A DNA stretch of 64,000 nucleotides. It comes from Eutreptiella sp. 'Long Island Sound 2002' (taxonomy: Eukaryota; Euglenozoa; Euglenophyceae; Eutreptiales; Eutreptiaceae). Below are positions 1 through 9,290 of the stretch, piece by piece (within the stretch, counting starts at the first letter, position 1; each line of letters begins with the position of its first letter). The notes beneath the pieces were generated by a model, which was given only the letters and a program-made list of their open reading frames with translations, had not been told where the DNA came from and made no database searches. Both the position numbers and the translations under genes were made by a program. The stretch lies in the NCBI GenBank assembly GCA_964036045.1, contig OZ038382.1:154348265-154412264 (forward strand), in the 5' to 3' direction.

Positions 1-819
1 CTGTTGGAGGACCTGCGATTCGACGTGGATACGGGTAATTTCGCTAAGGCGGTGGAGGAGAACAATGAGCAGTCGCAGAGTGGTATCAGCGAGGTCCTGA
101 AAAAGCTGGAGATGTTGGAGCAGCGGTTGGAAGAGGTGCAGCTGGGGAAGAGTGAGCCCTCCAGAAGGATCCCCAAGTTGAGCCACAAGGAGCTATCCAT
201 TTTGATGGAGATGGATCATAAACCGCAGTGGGTATGCCGTTTATTGGTATTTTTTAAGGCCGTCCTGGACGGGCAAAAGGTGGATCCCCAACTGATGGAG
301 TGCACCTCAGCCTGGAAATCGTCTGACCTCCAAGAAGAGTTGGTTATGTCTCCGGAGAAGGCGCAGAGCAAAGAGGTCTGGACCTCCAATGCTTGGCTGG
401 AGGCCGTGACCGCCCCCATGGATGGGTCGGACGGTGGGGGAACCCCCCCGATTCCGGCCTTGGTGGCCAATTACGTGGAGGGGCTGTGGATCCTGCTGGT
501 ATCGGCGATGGGGACGTACGGAGAATCATACCATCAGCACACCGGAGGTGGGCGTGGGGGCGAGACCCCAAAGGAAGTGGGAGAGCCGCCAGAAAATTTT
601 GGGGACACTACGGTCCCTGTGAAGGAAGTCCGTCGCCGTCTGGCTAGCCTGCGGAGCAGGTTCTCGTACGAGAACGGACGTAGGATTTGGATCCCGAAGA
701 ACAATAATCAGCAGAGGACCGACATGACGGATCCGCCGGCTACGGGTTGCCGCACGTGCAAGAGCCATGGAGCGCCGGGCAAGAAGCATTGGTTTTTTGC
801 CTGCCCATACTACGAGTGA
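1..819 (+). CDS. Gag-like protein with C-terminal zinc knuckle (5' partial)
   Basis: The frame is open from the window edge, so the true start probably lies upstream. The N-terminal third is acidic and heptad-like (a short coiled coil around residues 15-45), as expected for a multimerising capsid-type protein. Near the C-terminus (about 747-810) is a C-x2-C-x9-H-x4-C cluster followed by an aromatic-rich end, resembling the nucleic-acid-binding knuckle of retrotransposon Gag proteins. It lies 67 bp upstream of the recombinase frame and shares its orientation. The Gag assignment rests on position and the knuckle only; overall the sequence is not one I recognise. Confidence 0.55.
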   Translation: MLEDLRFDVDTGNFAKAVEENNEQSQSGISEVLKKLEMLEQRLEEVQLGKSEPSRRIPKLSHKELSILMEMDHKPQWVCRLLVFFKAVLDGQKVDPQLMECTSAWKSSDLQEELVMSPEKAQSKEVWTSNAWLEAVTAPMDGSDGGGTPPIPALVANYVEGLWILLVSAMGTYGESYHQHTGGGRGGETPKEVGEPPENFGDTTVPVKEVRRRLASLRSRFSYENGRRIWIPKNNNQQRTDMTDPPATGCRTCKSHGAPGKKHWFFACPYYE

Positions 820-885
820 CGGTACCCAAAAGGGGGGGAAGAACAGGGAGAGAGGGGGACAGTCGGTGAGACGCCGTCGGGAGAG

Positions 886-2136
886 GTGGAGGGAGTACTG
901 GGAGAGTCGGCAGACTGGTCATCGTGGTGGGCGGCGTGGAAGCGACTCAATCGACAAGACCCGGCAGAGTATTCCGATGCGCTTGTCGCCATGTCATGGA
1001 GCGTTGGCACCAGAAGCAACTATGCCGTTCACATCCGGGCATTGGGGTCACTCGCAGCCTCGCAGCCGGATGTCGATAAGTCAAAATTGCTGGACCGATA
1101 CTTACGTGCCCTCTTCGCCAAGGGCAGGTCGAGGTCATACATGCGAGGGGCTATCAGCGCGGTACGGGCCCTGGAGGACTTGGGGTGGATCGCTGGGGTG
1201 GTCCAGGCCAGGCATTGGCGCATGGCAAAGTCCACCATCCGCAACACGGAGGAGCAGCGACCGTATGGAGGACTGGAGGCACTGTCCGTACTTGCCCAAT
1301 CCTGTCGAACCAAGGAGCAGTGGTCCGGGTTCGCCTTGGCCGTCCTCTCCTTCACCTGTCTGTGGCGGGTGGGGGAGGCGGCCGGGGTTCGACGACGAGG
1401 GATCGAGGACGAGGCTATATTGTTCAGATGCAACAAGAACGGTGACAAGGTTGTTCAGCGAGAACTGGGCCCGTACTCCGCAAAATGGGCGAGGTGGCTC
1501 CGTGACTATGGGTCCACAGGTCGTCGCAGGTCGCCCATCATGTGCCCTTCCGGATCGCCATGGTTGGAGTCATTCCTGGAATTCGGATTCCGGGGAACAG
1601 AGTACACCAATCACAGGTGGCATTGTTGGAAACGCGGGGGTGGTGCCCTGCAGAAGTACCTCGCCCTCCCTGCGGAGATCCGGCAATGGTGGGGACGATG
1701 GAAATCACGGAGGGTGGCGGAGGACTACGCACAGCCACCTGAAGAGTATAAAATCTGGACCTCCATCAGACTACCATGGCCAGAGGGACCCTCCAAGTTC
1801 GTTAAGCGCACGGCGCGAGGGCACGACTTCTGGCCTGCAGCGATTTCGGAGTTATTTCGGGACGGACAGCAAACTGTGGAGCAGCAGCCTGACGTTGGGT
1901 CCAAGCGAGCGTGCATTGTACTGTCGGATGATGACACGCCTCAGCGACCTGGAGTCCCGGTGCGCCGCACCGTCAAGGTGCGTAGACATGGCAGTGCCAG
2001 CCCCGTGGCATCGGCAGCCCTGGGGCCCCGAGTTGGCCGAGTGGATCCTGCAGCGAGTACGGGACGGAGCGGTTCGGGAGTGGTGCAGCAAGCTGCGGGA
2101 GGTGATCGACCTCCCGCCAAGCAGCGGAGGCGATGA
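886..2136 (+). CDS. Tyrosine recombinase (YR) of a DIRS-type retrotransposon
   Basis: This 416-residue frame has the layout of phage-integrase-fold recombinases. An N-terminal helical SAM-like DNA-binding part (about residues 25-120) is followed by a catalytic part. Box I Arg is seen in LWRVGEAAG (R161). Box II is HCWKRGGGALQ (H246 to R250), which aligns with the usual HSFRRGGAT pattern, and the nucleophile is in WKSRRVAEDY (Y281), after the conserved GRWKS turn. In box II the position normally holding Arg is Lys249, with Arg250 next to it. The enzyme should integrate a circular cDNA by strand exchange in the nucleus. The tail after about residue 300 is low-complexity and overlaps the long frame carrying RT. 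The start at 886 is the first ATG; an upstream start is possible. Confidence 0.75.
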   Translation: MEGVLGESADWSSWWAAWKRLNRQDPAEYSDALVAMSWSVGTRSNYAVHIRALGSLAASQPDVDKSKLLDRYLRALFAKGRSRSYMRGAISAVRALEDLGWIAGVVQARHWRMAKSTIRNTEEQRPYGGLEALSVLAQSCRTKEQWSGFALAVLSFTCLWRVGEAAGVRRRGIEDEAILFRCNKNGDKVVQRELGPYSAKWARWLRDYGSTGRRRSPIMCPSGSPWLESFLEFGFRGTEYTNHRWHCWKRGGGALQKYLALPAEIRQWWGRWKSRRVAEDYAQPPEEYKIWTSIRLPWPEGPSKFVKRTARGHDFWPAAISELFRDGQQTVEQQPDVGSKRACIVLSDDDTPQRPGVPVRRTVKVRRHGSASPVASAALGPRVGRVDPAASTGRSGSGVVQQAAGGDRPPAKQRRR

Positions 2137-2139
2137 TGG

Positions 2140-3175
2140 CTGGATCCTGGGACGACTGCTGGTGCTGGTGCTCAGGATGTGGAGGCATTCGTCAGAGTTA
2201 GGGATACCGCACCCTGGGGTACATATCGGTCAGTTTTTTGTGCAGCTCACGAGGGACGCGTGGCTGATCTGGTTGCGAGATTCCACTTCCCCAAAGTTAA
2301 TTGTGGTGCCATTAACTACGACCATTTTAGAGAGGGGGGTGGGACCTGTGGGTAATCTCCGCATCCCCCCCGATATTTGGAAGGCATTGGTGCCGGGTAA
2401 CTTTGGCGAGGTGAGCAGGCGGTCCTTTTCTTCTCTGGCGCCTGTAACGGGCCAGTCTGCGGTCCTGGCCAGGGCATTGGTACAGCAAGGGGTACTGCGC
2501 CCCTGTCTTGCGGACGGTTTGGGCCCCAATGGGTCCCTTTTCGCTATCCCGAAAAGCAGCGAAAAGGCAAGCTGTATTTGCAACATGGTCCTTTTCAACA
2601 AGGCCCAGGGGTGCGACAGCCCCCCCTTGCGATTGCCAAGCGTTGAGCTTGTCGCTTTTTTACAGATTGTGCATTGGAATATACATTTGGATTTCGTTCC
2701 AACCGGTTGTGCGGGGGTGGTGGGGGATAATGTCATGTTTCTTCTTCACCAGATGGCGTCGCTCAAAGCTGACCCGCCCTGTGTGGGGGAGGAGCCTGTT
2801 TTGTGTGCATGTCATATCGATCTTAGTAATTGTTTTTGGTCTCTGAAGACCCCTGTTGAATTTTCTGACGCCTTTCGAGTTTCAGTGGATGGAGTGTTGT
2901 ATAGTTTTGATTGTCTCCCGCTCGGGTGGACCCACAGTCCAGCCATTTGCCAGGCCGTGATGGTCAGGCTGGTGCAGAGCGCGAGGGTGCAGGGGGTCTT
3001 GGTGCTTGTCTACCTGGACGATGTGTTTATCATTGGGTATGGCAGGAAGTGGGTTAGTATGCAGGCGGGTGTTGTTGCTTCACGCCTGAGGGAGGAAGGG
3101 GCCATTGTCAGTCCAAAAAGCACCTTGGAGGCCGCCGTTGGTTTGGCATGGATTGGAAAGTTTTTCGATTTCTAG
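2140..3175 (+). CDS. Reverse transcriptase of a DIRS-type element
   Basis: RNA-directed DNA polymerase domain. Visible motifs are a fingers region with GSLFAIPKSSEK (about 2,530-2,570), the palm Asp in HIDLSNCFW (about 2,810-2,840), PLGWTHSPAICQ (about 2,919-2,955) and the catalytic YLDD box at 3,011-3,022, followed by an SPKST thumb-side motif. These fit the DIRS/Ngaro branch rather than Gypsy or LINE. The same frame is open upstream to 767, but 767-2,136 runs across the recombinase gene and shows no recognisable domain, so the real start is probably near 2,140 or expression is by frameshifting. The frame ends at a TAG at 3,173, directly before the RNase H part. Confidence 0.85.
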
Positions 3176-3214
3176 GCTGCCACTGTGTCCACGGCGCGCT
3201 GAAATTGGCAAGCT

Positions 3215-4000
3215 TTGGTGGCGCGCTGGTGGCAACTAGCTGTAGGCCCTTGTACACGCCGCCGTTTGCTACGCTTTTTGGGCAGGTTGCTGTGGTTTGT
3301 GCGCCCAAATTGGGGAGTGCTGCCGTTCGTGGCGCCGGTGTGGGCGCATATACTGTGGCAGCCTCAGTGGTTGGCTGACGCCCCGTTGCGTTTGTTGCAC
3401 ACCCTTGCGGGCTTGCTGCCGTGGGGGCTGATGGCATGGAGGCCGTTGGTTTTTTTTAAGAAGCCGCGCGATTGGGCTGAGTACATTTTTTTTGATGGAG
3501 CCTGCGATGGGCGAACCTGGAGGATGGCGCTGTGGGGATACACAATGGGGGGAAGGTCAGGGATCGTACATGAGGTGTTGTGCAATCAGCAGATTGCAGA
3601 GTTCGCGGCATTAGAGTATGCAGTGCATTTCGTGTCCGCATTGGGGTGGGACAGTGGAGATAACTTTTCGGTACTGCAAAGTTTTGCGGCGGGAAAAGCG
3701 AGTGTGGGGTTGCGAGTGCAGAATAGAATTTTGCGACGGCTGGTATACGCGTGCACGCGGTCGCGTAGGTCGTGGTATCTGTGCTTGGTCCCAGGGGAAT
3801 GCAACCCGGCGGATCCTTTCAGCCGTATCCAGTCGGGGTGGAGGGGGGACTATGCCGCAGCACAAGAGGAGGCCACACGTCGGCTGAGGTTGGCTATGGG
3901 CGGCCCCACGGTGTTAGTCCAGCATGTATGGACGTTGGAGCTGCCGGTGATAAAGCAGCTGCAGGGTCATGTGGGCATGAAGGTCCGGAAGCCTGCCTGA
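3215..4000 (+). CDS. RNase H domain (DIRS-type), separated from RT by stop codons
   Basis: Same reading phase as RT, but cut off by a TAG (3,173) and a TGA (3,200). The acidic RNase H residues are all visible: Asp in FFDGAC (residue 94), Glu in AEFAALEYAV (129), Asp in SGDNFSVLQ (149) and Asp in NPADPFSR (200). The NPADPFSR block is the typical end of the DIRS/Gypsy RNase H fold. It would remove RNA from the RNA:DNA hybrid during replication. The first 60 residues (WARWWQLAVG onward) form the hydrophobic connection between thumb and RNase H seen in intact elements. Intact active-site residues but interrupted continuity suggest a recent lesion, or translation through a stop. Confidence 0.75.
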   Translation: MVARWWQLAVGPCTRRRLLRFLGRLLWFVRPNWGVLPFVAPVWAHILWQPQWLADAPLRLLHTLAGLLPWGLMAWRPLVFFKKPRDWAEYIFFDGACDGRTWRMALWGYTMGGRSGIVHEVLCNQQIAEFAALEYAVHFVSALGWDSGDNFSVLQSFAAGKASVGLRVQNRILRRLVYACTRSRRSWYLCLVPGECNPADPFSRIQSGWRGDYAAAQEEATRRLRLAMGGPTVLVQHVWTLELPVIKQLQGHVGMKVRKPA

Positions 4001-4050
4001 CGCGCCGTAACGCCCTGCGTTTGGTCCTTGGGCCGTTGGCTGCAAGTAGC

Positions 4051-4140
4051 TGGGCGTCGTGCCGGTGTCCTCCGACGCGCCCTTGCCCGGTGCTACAAAC
4101 AAACACAACGGTCAACCTTTGGCCGAGCCGGCTAAGGGTG
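4051..4140 (+). repeat. 90-bp direct repeat, copy 1
   Basis: Aligns without gaps to 4,264-4,353, a shift of 213 bp. Shared blocks are TGGGCGTCGTGCC at the start, CAAACACAACGGTCA in the middle and CTTTGGCCGA towards the end. Located just 3' of the RNase H frame. Confidence 0.85.
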
Positions 4141-4263
4141 CAGACGGGGACCAGCGGGGAGCACGGCGCCCGATAGCTCTGAGCATGCAAGTGTCTGCGT
4201 GGTAGGGAGACGGTGCAGCTGACGCGACAAGCGTGCTGCGGGCCGAGAGTGGCTGAGTGTGCC

Positions 4264-4353
4264 TGGGCGTCGTGCCCCTGCCTTCTGACGTGCCCTCACC
4301 CGGTGCAGCAACCAAACACAACGGTCAGCCTTTGGCCGAACCGGGTGAGGGGG
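4264..4353 (+). repeat. 90-bp direct repeat, copy 2
   Basis: Partner of 4,051-4,140, differing by roughly one base in five with no indels. The 123 bp in between would be the inner segment if these are the element's split direct repeats. Confidence 0.85.
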
Positions 4354-4550
4354 CTGTCGGGGCCATGAGAAGTTACGGCGTCCGGTTACAGCGGCAAGAG
4401 TGCTATAATTGACGCAGTGCGACTGCGAGGGGGGGTGTCACGGCGTAGGCGTGTGTTGCGCGGGGTGCGTGTGTTGCACGGCGCGGCCGATCAAGGCGCT
4501 CTTTCACGGCAGATTCAGCCTGCTATCATGTCGGTGTAGGGGAGTGTTTG

Positions 4551-4638
4551 CGCCCCAGACTCGCATACCGACGCTACTTATCGTTTTCTGTGTGCATGTG
4601 CTTTTGCTTGTTGGCAGATGTGAATTTAGACCAAAATG
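4551..4638 (+). repeat. 88-bp direct repeat, copy 1 (possible retroelement B1)
   Basis: Nearly identical to 4,799-4,886 (shift 248 bp). It begins CGCCCCAGACTCGCATACCG and ends with GAATTTAGACCAAA. Its better conservation than the preceding pair makes it the stronger candidate for a B1/B2 terminal repeat. Confidence 0.9.
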
Positions 4639-4798
4639 AGGTTTGCCATAAGCAAACCCAAGTTTGGTCTGTGCAGGATTGAGTGTATATGTGTCTGCAC
4701 TGATTGTCCGCTCAGTTGTCTTTTATATTTTGTATGTCGATGGCCCACCCACCCACCCTGGACAGTATCTATGGCACAGGCTGCCTTATGCGACATCA

Positions 4799-4886
4799 CG
4801 CCCCAGACTCGCATACCGACGCTACTTATCGTTTTCTGTGTGCATGTGCTTTTGCTTGTTGGCAGATCTGAATTTAGACCAAACTG
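4799..4886 (+). repeat. 88-bp direct repeat, copy 2 (possible retroelement B2)
   Basis: Only two or three differences from 4,551-4,638. If this is B2, the retroelement ends near 4,886 and 4,639-4,798 would be A2. Confidence 0.9.
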
Positions 4887-5101
4887 ATAAGTGCACAGCC
4901 CTGGCTCCACAGCTGGAGTGCACAGAACATTTCCGCTCTGTCGTTGGTGCAGGTGGCGCTTGCTTGTGACTACAAGCGCATGGCTGTAATGCGCGCGATG
5001 CACAAAAGAGTGTGCCGTGTGTACTCGGCATCCCCGTGGGCGGCACAGAACACTATGCGCGCGGTGTACGCGATAGGCCACGCAGTGCCACACTATAACC
5101 C

Positions 5102-5168
5102 GCCCACACACACACATGCATGCACGCACGCATGCACGCACGCACACACGCACGCACGCACACACACA

Positions 5169-5211
<43 letters not shown>
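5102..5211 (+). repeat. (CA)n / (GCAC)n microsatellite
   Basis: About 110 bp of alternating purine-pyrimidine repeat: first mixed CACA/TGCA/CGCA units, then an uninterrupted (CA)n run. Prone to Z-DNA and to length change. Confidence 0.97.
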
Positions 5212-5212
<1 letters not shown>

Positions 5213-7689
5213 ACGAGAACCGCGAAAACAAGAACAGACTAAGAAAAGCGGCGTGAAAGAAAACTCCTGAGCGACAGCAGAGCTGCCCTAGAGGTCTTTC
5301 GGTCTGTCGTGAAACGCGGCAATGTGCTGCAGTGGACATCAGTTCAGATCCCGTCCCTGACGTGCCCTGAGATTCGTGCAGCGTTAGCGACGGACCACAA
5401 ATTTCACCTACGGAGGAGGTCGTGCTATGATCGTCTACAATTTGCAACTTGTGCTAGGTGCGTCCACCTAGCCGCACACACACAAAGGGATAGGGAGAGG
5501 GAGAGTGTGTGTGCGTGTGTGTGTGCTTTGCGTGTGTCACGGGAGGATAGGGGGGGGGGGGGGGGGGCTTAAGCGCACAACAGAGCAATACCACCATTTG
5601 GCTATTTGGTCAAGCCAAGGATTTGTAGTTTGAAGCAATGTTGCCCATATGCCGTCGTTGGCCAACCATATGCCTCACAAGGACAACTGAGGTGTGTGCC
5701 TCTTATGTGGCAAGAGTATGTGTGCGAGCTACAACTATATCAAAATGCAACAAATTTGTACATCTCACAAGGCATCTCGTCCACCAATCACATAAATTGC
5801 ACGGAGAGATGGGGTTGGCCAAAGAAGCGCTTTCCCGCTTTGAAAGCATCCCCAACATCGAAAAGCTTCCTATCCATCGACTGCAACCACACAATTTAGG
5901 GTGGCCTAGCTTGGCGAGGCATGATTTAGTGGCCCGAAACGTGTGTTGTGTTGGCTTGTGACCTTGTGACAACAAACCTCTTGTGTGGCATTGCAAGATG
6001 GCTATCACTCCACAGCGGGTGGTGTGTGGGCCATTGCAAGAATCTAAGCTCAAAAGTCTTAGTACATGTTGCCGTGTTTGTATCACCCAACCCTATTGCC
6101 ATGGCTTGATGGTTGATGACAAATTGTAAGTGCTGGAAATCCGGACGTGATTCAAATGTCATCATCACTAACAATATGCCAGTTGTGGCACGAACTGAGC
6201 ATTTATTTGCATGATTTTGGTATTGGGGCTTTATGCGGAATATATGGAGGGGAACCGGAACACTGTTGCATGAGTACACGCCCACGTCCTTTTGCATTGA
6301 CAACAATTCCTGATTCATACGCAAATAAGATTCCCTCCAAATGGCCCAAGGGAACACATATCCACACATTTATGGTCAACACATGCACCTAGTCATAGCA
6401 TTGATATCAACACTGCGGGTGATGACCGTGCCGTTTGTTTCTTTTTTTTTTTTGCAGTTAGACAAATGTTGAGAAATTGTCCTCTTGCAACAATTGTGAG
6501 GTATCATTTTGTCGTGATTGTATCGATACGCACATGTGTGATGAGGTCTAGTGGTTGGAAAATTAGTGTGGCATTTTTCAGACCGTTTGCAAAAATTATT
6601 TGAGGTGCTATGTAGACGTTATCAGCGGTGTGCACATAATGCTTCTTCTCTCATCCATGTTGCATGTTCTTTTGGTTCATGTAAGGTCGGGAACAACAAG
6701 GCACAACTAGACTCCTCATGGGCTTGTCTAGCAGGGTCATCTACAAGTCAATTTGGAGACTTTCTTGAATGGTATGTCTTAAATGTAGAGTGCAGTGCGT
6801 AGTGCAAGGATTCCATGCTTGTGTGCGCACACATTTGTGTGTGTGGGAAGACTAGTTTTGCGCTGTTGTTTCTAAGTTGGTAGCGCCCAAGAGTTCTTCC
6901 AATCCTATGGGTGTTGTGTAGGCGTACTCCATTCACCGACACCTCCACCAACTTTTTGGGCTGCCCAGAAGTTACGGGTCAGGCACCTAGCCCAAAGCCC
7001 AGCCAAAAGCAGCATAATTTGAGACATCCATGAAGTTCTAATCACTTTGACAGTATTTGTATTGTAAAATCGCTTGTCATGGGGAAAACAAGGACTTGAA
7101 GAATGTGGCTCAATCGTGTTCTATCAATAATGTACAATAATGTATTGTGTCATGGTTGGCTAGGGTCTGGCAGGGGAAGTGGCCATTTCTTCATTCTAAT
7201 GCTATTTGTGGGATTTTAATAAAATGTTGACCATTTTCATTCTACACGGGGGGGAGGGGCGGCAAAATCTTCCAGCAGAATTTAAGCATGGGCCTAATCA
7301 CACCAACATTTCAAGCCCCGGGGGCAAGGGGTTGCCGGACTCATGGCCCTTTATTGAGCTATATATCCCCTTGAGGTGCACTATTCGCATACTTCCCGGG
7401 AGTCCTGTGCACGCGCTGAGCACATTTTCACCCCTTTTTGCACCCCAAGGTCCCTACCCCCCTATCCCACCAATACCCTTAATTTTTGGCCCGAATTTTT
7501 CCAGCAGAAGCGCCGTAAGAGCACGTGCAGCAGCAAGTGCAGCGAAGGTGATGAATAACAGTACTGAGTACTGGAAAAGAAAAGGTGTGCACGAGTGAGG
7601 TGTTGGGTGGGTTTTCTCGAAATGTGGAAACAGGTTTCCTCAAAAAGATAGGGGTTTGGGGACAACTAATTTTACAGCCAAAGCGCCCT
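5212..7689. other. Unassigned intergenic DNA with possible transposon relics
   Basis: No gene can be supported. A run of about 18 G lies at 5,551-5,569. From 5,600 the DNA becomes AT-richer and carries many stops. The only protein-like signal is a C-x2-C-x4-C-x2-CIDTHMC peptide on the plus strand at 6,486-6,546, matching one in the DDE elements at 20.4 and 49.4 kb, so part of the stretch may be an old transposon. Confidence 0.5.
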
Positions 7690-8521
7690 AAAATTTTTAC
7701 GGCCGAAGCACCGTAAAATTTTGCAGGCAAAGCGCCCAAAATAGGACCATGTTCACACGCAAGCCATAAAATAGAACGTAAAATGTTGTTCAACATTTTG
7801 CCGTGCATAAGCCGTAAAACCTCAAGGGACCTAGACAAAGGAGCATGTATACATGTCACGTATCATGTAAGCATGCATCATGCTGATATGGGGATAAACT
7901 CAAAAGCTTTCCGCACAAGTCCACCAAGATCCAGCTGTTACACTGTGTTGGTAGTGGTTTGAAACAGGCTGTAATAACTAGAAATTCTTCCAAGCGGTGA
8001 GCCCCCCTAGTTTCACTGCAGCGCACCACATTCCTGAATCTCTTGCTTCTAGCAATTATCATGACAATGGGTTGTTTTTGGCACTGCCTGTCACCAGCAC
8101 CACCCAGAACATGTCCGGGTGCGTGTAAACAGAGCGACAAATGTTACAACGAGTGACAAATGTTACAACTGCAGGCTGTACGAAGCAGCCATATGCAGGG
8201 GTCATGAAATCTGGGTGTGGCCTCAAAAGATTTCCGCACCAGCCTCATGGGATCCAACAGTTGAAACTGTTAGACTGTCTTTTCGGGGGTGGTTTGAAAC
8301 AAGCTGTAAGAACCAGAAATTCTTCCAAGTGGGGAGCCCCCCGGTCTCACTGCAGTGCACCACATTCCTTAATCTCTTGTTTCTGGCGATTATCATCACA
8401 ATGGGGGTTTTGTGGCACTGCTCGTCACCAGCACCAATGACAAATGTGACCGGCATGCCCTTGGGTGCACTGCAATGGGTGCACCCTGGCCCATGTGCAC
8501 TGCAATGGTGTGTGTGTGCGC

Positions 8522-8604
<83 letters not shown>

Positions 8605-9290
8605 CTAGATGAACATGTGGGGGGCTGGCAGCTCGGAATTATGATTGCACCCCCATGCAAGCACACATTTTGTAACTGTTGCAGTTTTTGCAACAATTTT
8701 GTGGTCTTTATGGACTTTCATGGTCGTACAAAGGCCGCTGCACAGCTCGGTCCCACCTACAAAATTGCAATGACTTCACAAGTGACCTATAGAGGTGGTG
8801 ATCACGTTTCTTTTTGGTACTGGTGACGGGCAGTGCCACAAAACCCCCATTTTCATGATAATCGCCAGAAACAAGAGATTCAAGAATGTGGTGCATTGCA
8901 GTAAGACTTGGGGGCTCCCCAATTGGAAGAATTGCTGGCTGTTACAACGTGTTTCAGACAGCCCCCAAGACAGCCTAACAGCCCCCAAGGCAGCCTAACA
9001 GCTGGATCCCTTTGGGCTTGTGTGGAAAGCTGTTGAGTTCACCCCCATGTCTTACATGATGTATGTTGACATGATATGTGACAGGTATGCACGCTCGTCT
9101 GCCCTTGTTGGTTTTACGTTTTATGCATGGTAAAATAGTGAACAATATTTTTGTGTCCTATGTTACGGCCTGTGTGTGACCATGGTCCAATTTCTGGCGC
9201 TTTGTTTGGAAATTTACGGCGCTTCCAGCAAAAGATTTTACAACCCTTCCGCCGTAAAAATTTTACGGCACTTCCGCTGTAAACTGTGAG
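7690..9290. mobile_element. Foldback (long inverted-repeat) element
   Basis: The left arm (about 7,690-8,105) and right arm (about 8,812-9,290) are diverged inverted copies over 400 bp. Outer parts share ACGGC..GCGCCGTAAAATTTT-type motifs. Inner parts share the block around ATTCTTCCAA and TCTCTTG(C/T)TTCT. A second, same-orientation copy of the inner left arm sits at 8,215-8,440, so the left side is partly duplicated. The loop holds a (GT)n tract. There is no transposase, so it would be non-autonomous. Related GCGCCGTAA sequence at 7,505 and 9,645 hints that the true ends lie further out. Confidence 0.6.
8515..8600 (+). repeat. (GT)n microsatellite
   Basis: About 43 GT units in an almost perfect run, in the loop of the foldback element. 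It reads through as meaningless poly-VC in translated frames. Confidence 0.97.

Larger units (their letters stand above)
1..4886 (+). mobile_element. DIRS-like tyrosine-recombinase retrotransposon, gag-YR-RT-RNase H, 5' end cut by window
   Basis: Four consecutive plus-strand reading frames encode a zinc-knuckle Gag-like protein, a tyrosine recombinase, a YLDD reverse transcriptase and a type-I RNase H. There is no DDE integrase, protease or LTR. DIRS, Ngaro and PAT elements place the recombinase last; here it lies between gag and RT, as known for VIPER elements of trypanosomes. Two pairs of direct repeats follow the coding part (4,051-4,140/4,264-4,353 and 4,551-4,638/4,799-4,886), which could be the B1-A2-B2 part of split direct repeats. 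The matching left A1 end would lie outside the window. Two stop codons between RT and RNase H suggest this copy is damaged or uses readthrough. Confidence 0.75.

Noticed and set aside
767-2139. N-terminal 457 codons of the long frame that carries RT
   Set aside because: They overlap the recombinase gene in another frame and show Ser/Arg/Gly-rich shadow composition without motifs; only the part after about 2,140 is treated as RT.
1-4886. LTR retrotransposon (Gypsy/Copia)
   Set aside because: No LTR pair, no DDE integrase or protease; the tyrosine recombinase identifies a DIRS-type element.
4626-5447. 273-codon minus-strand frame with poly-Cys-Val
   Set aside because: It reads through the (CA)n tract and retroelement repeats; no domain and no plausible start context.
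8119-8826. 235-codon frame at the foldback element
   Set aside because: Consists of the foldback arm and (GT)n translation; a CKHTFCNCCSFCNN peptide is intriguing but isolated.
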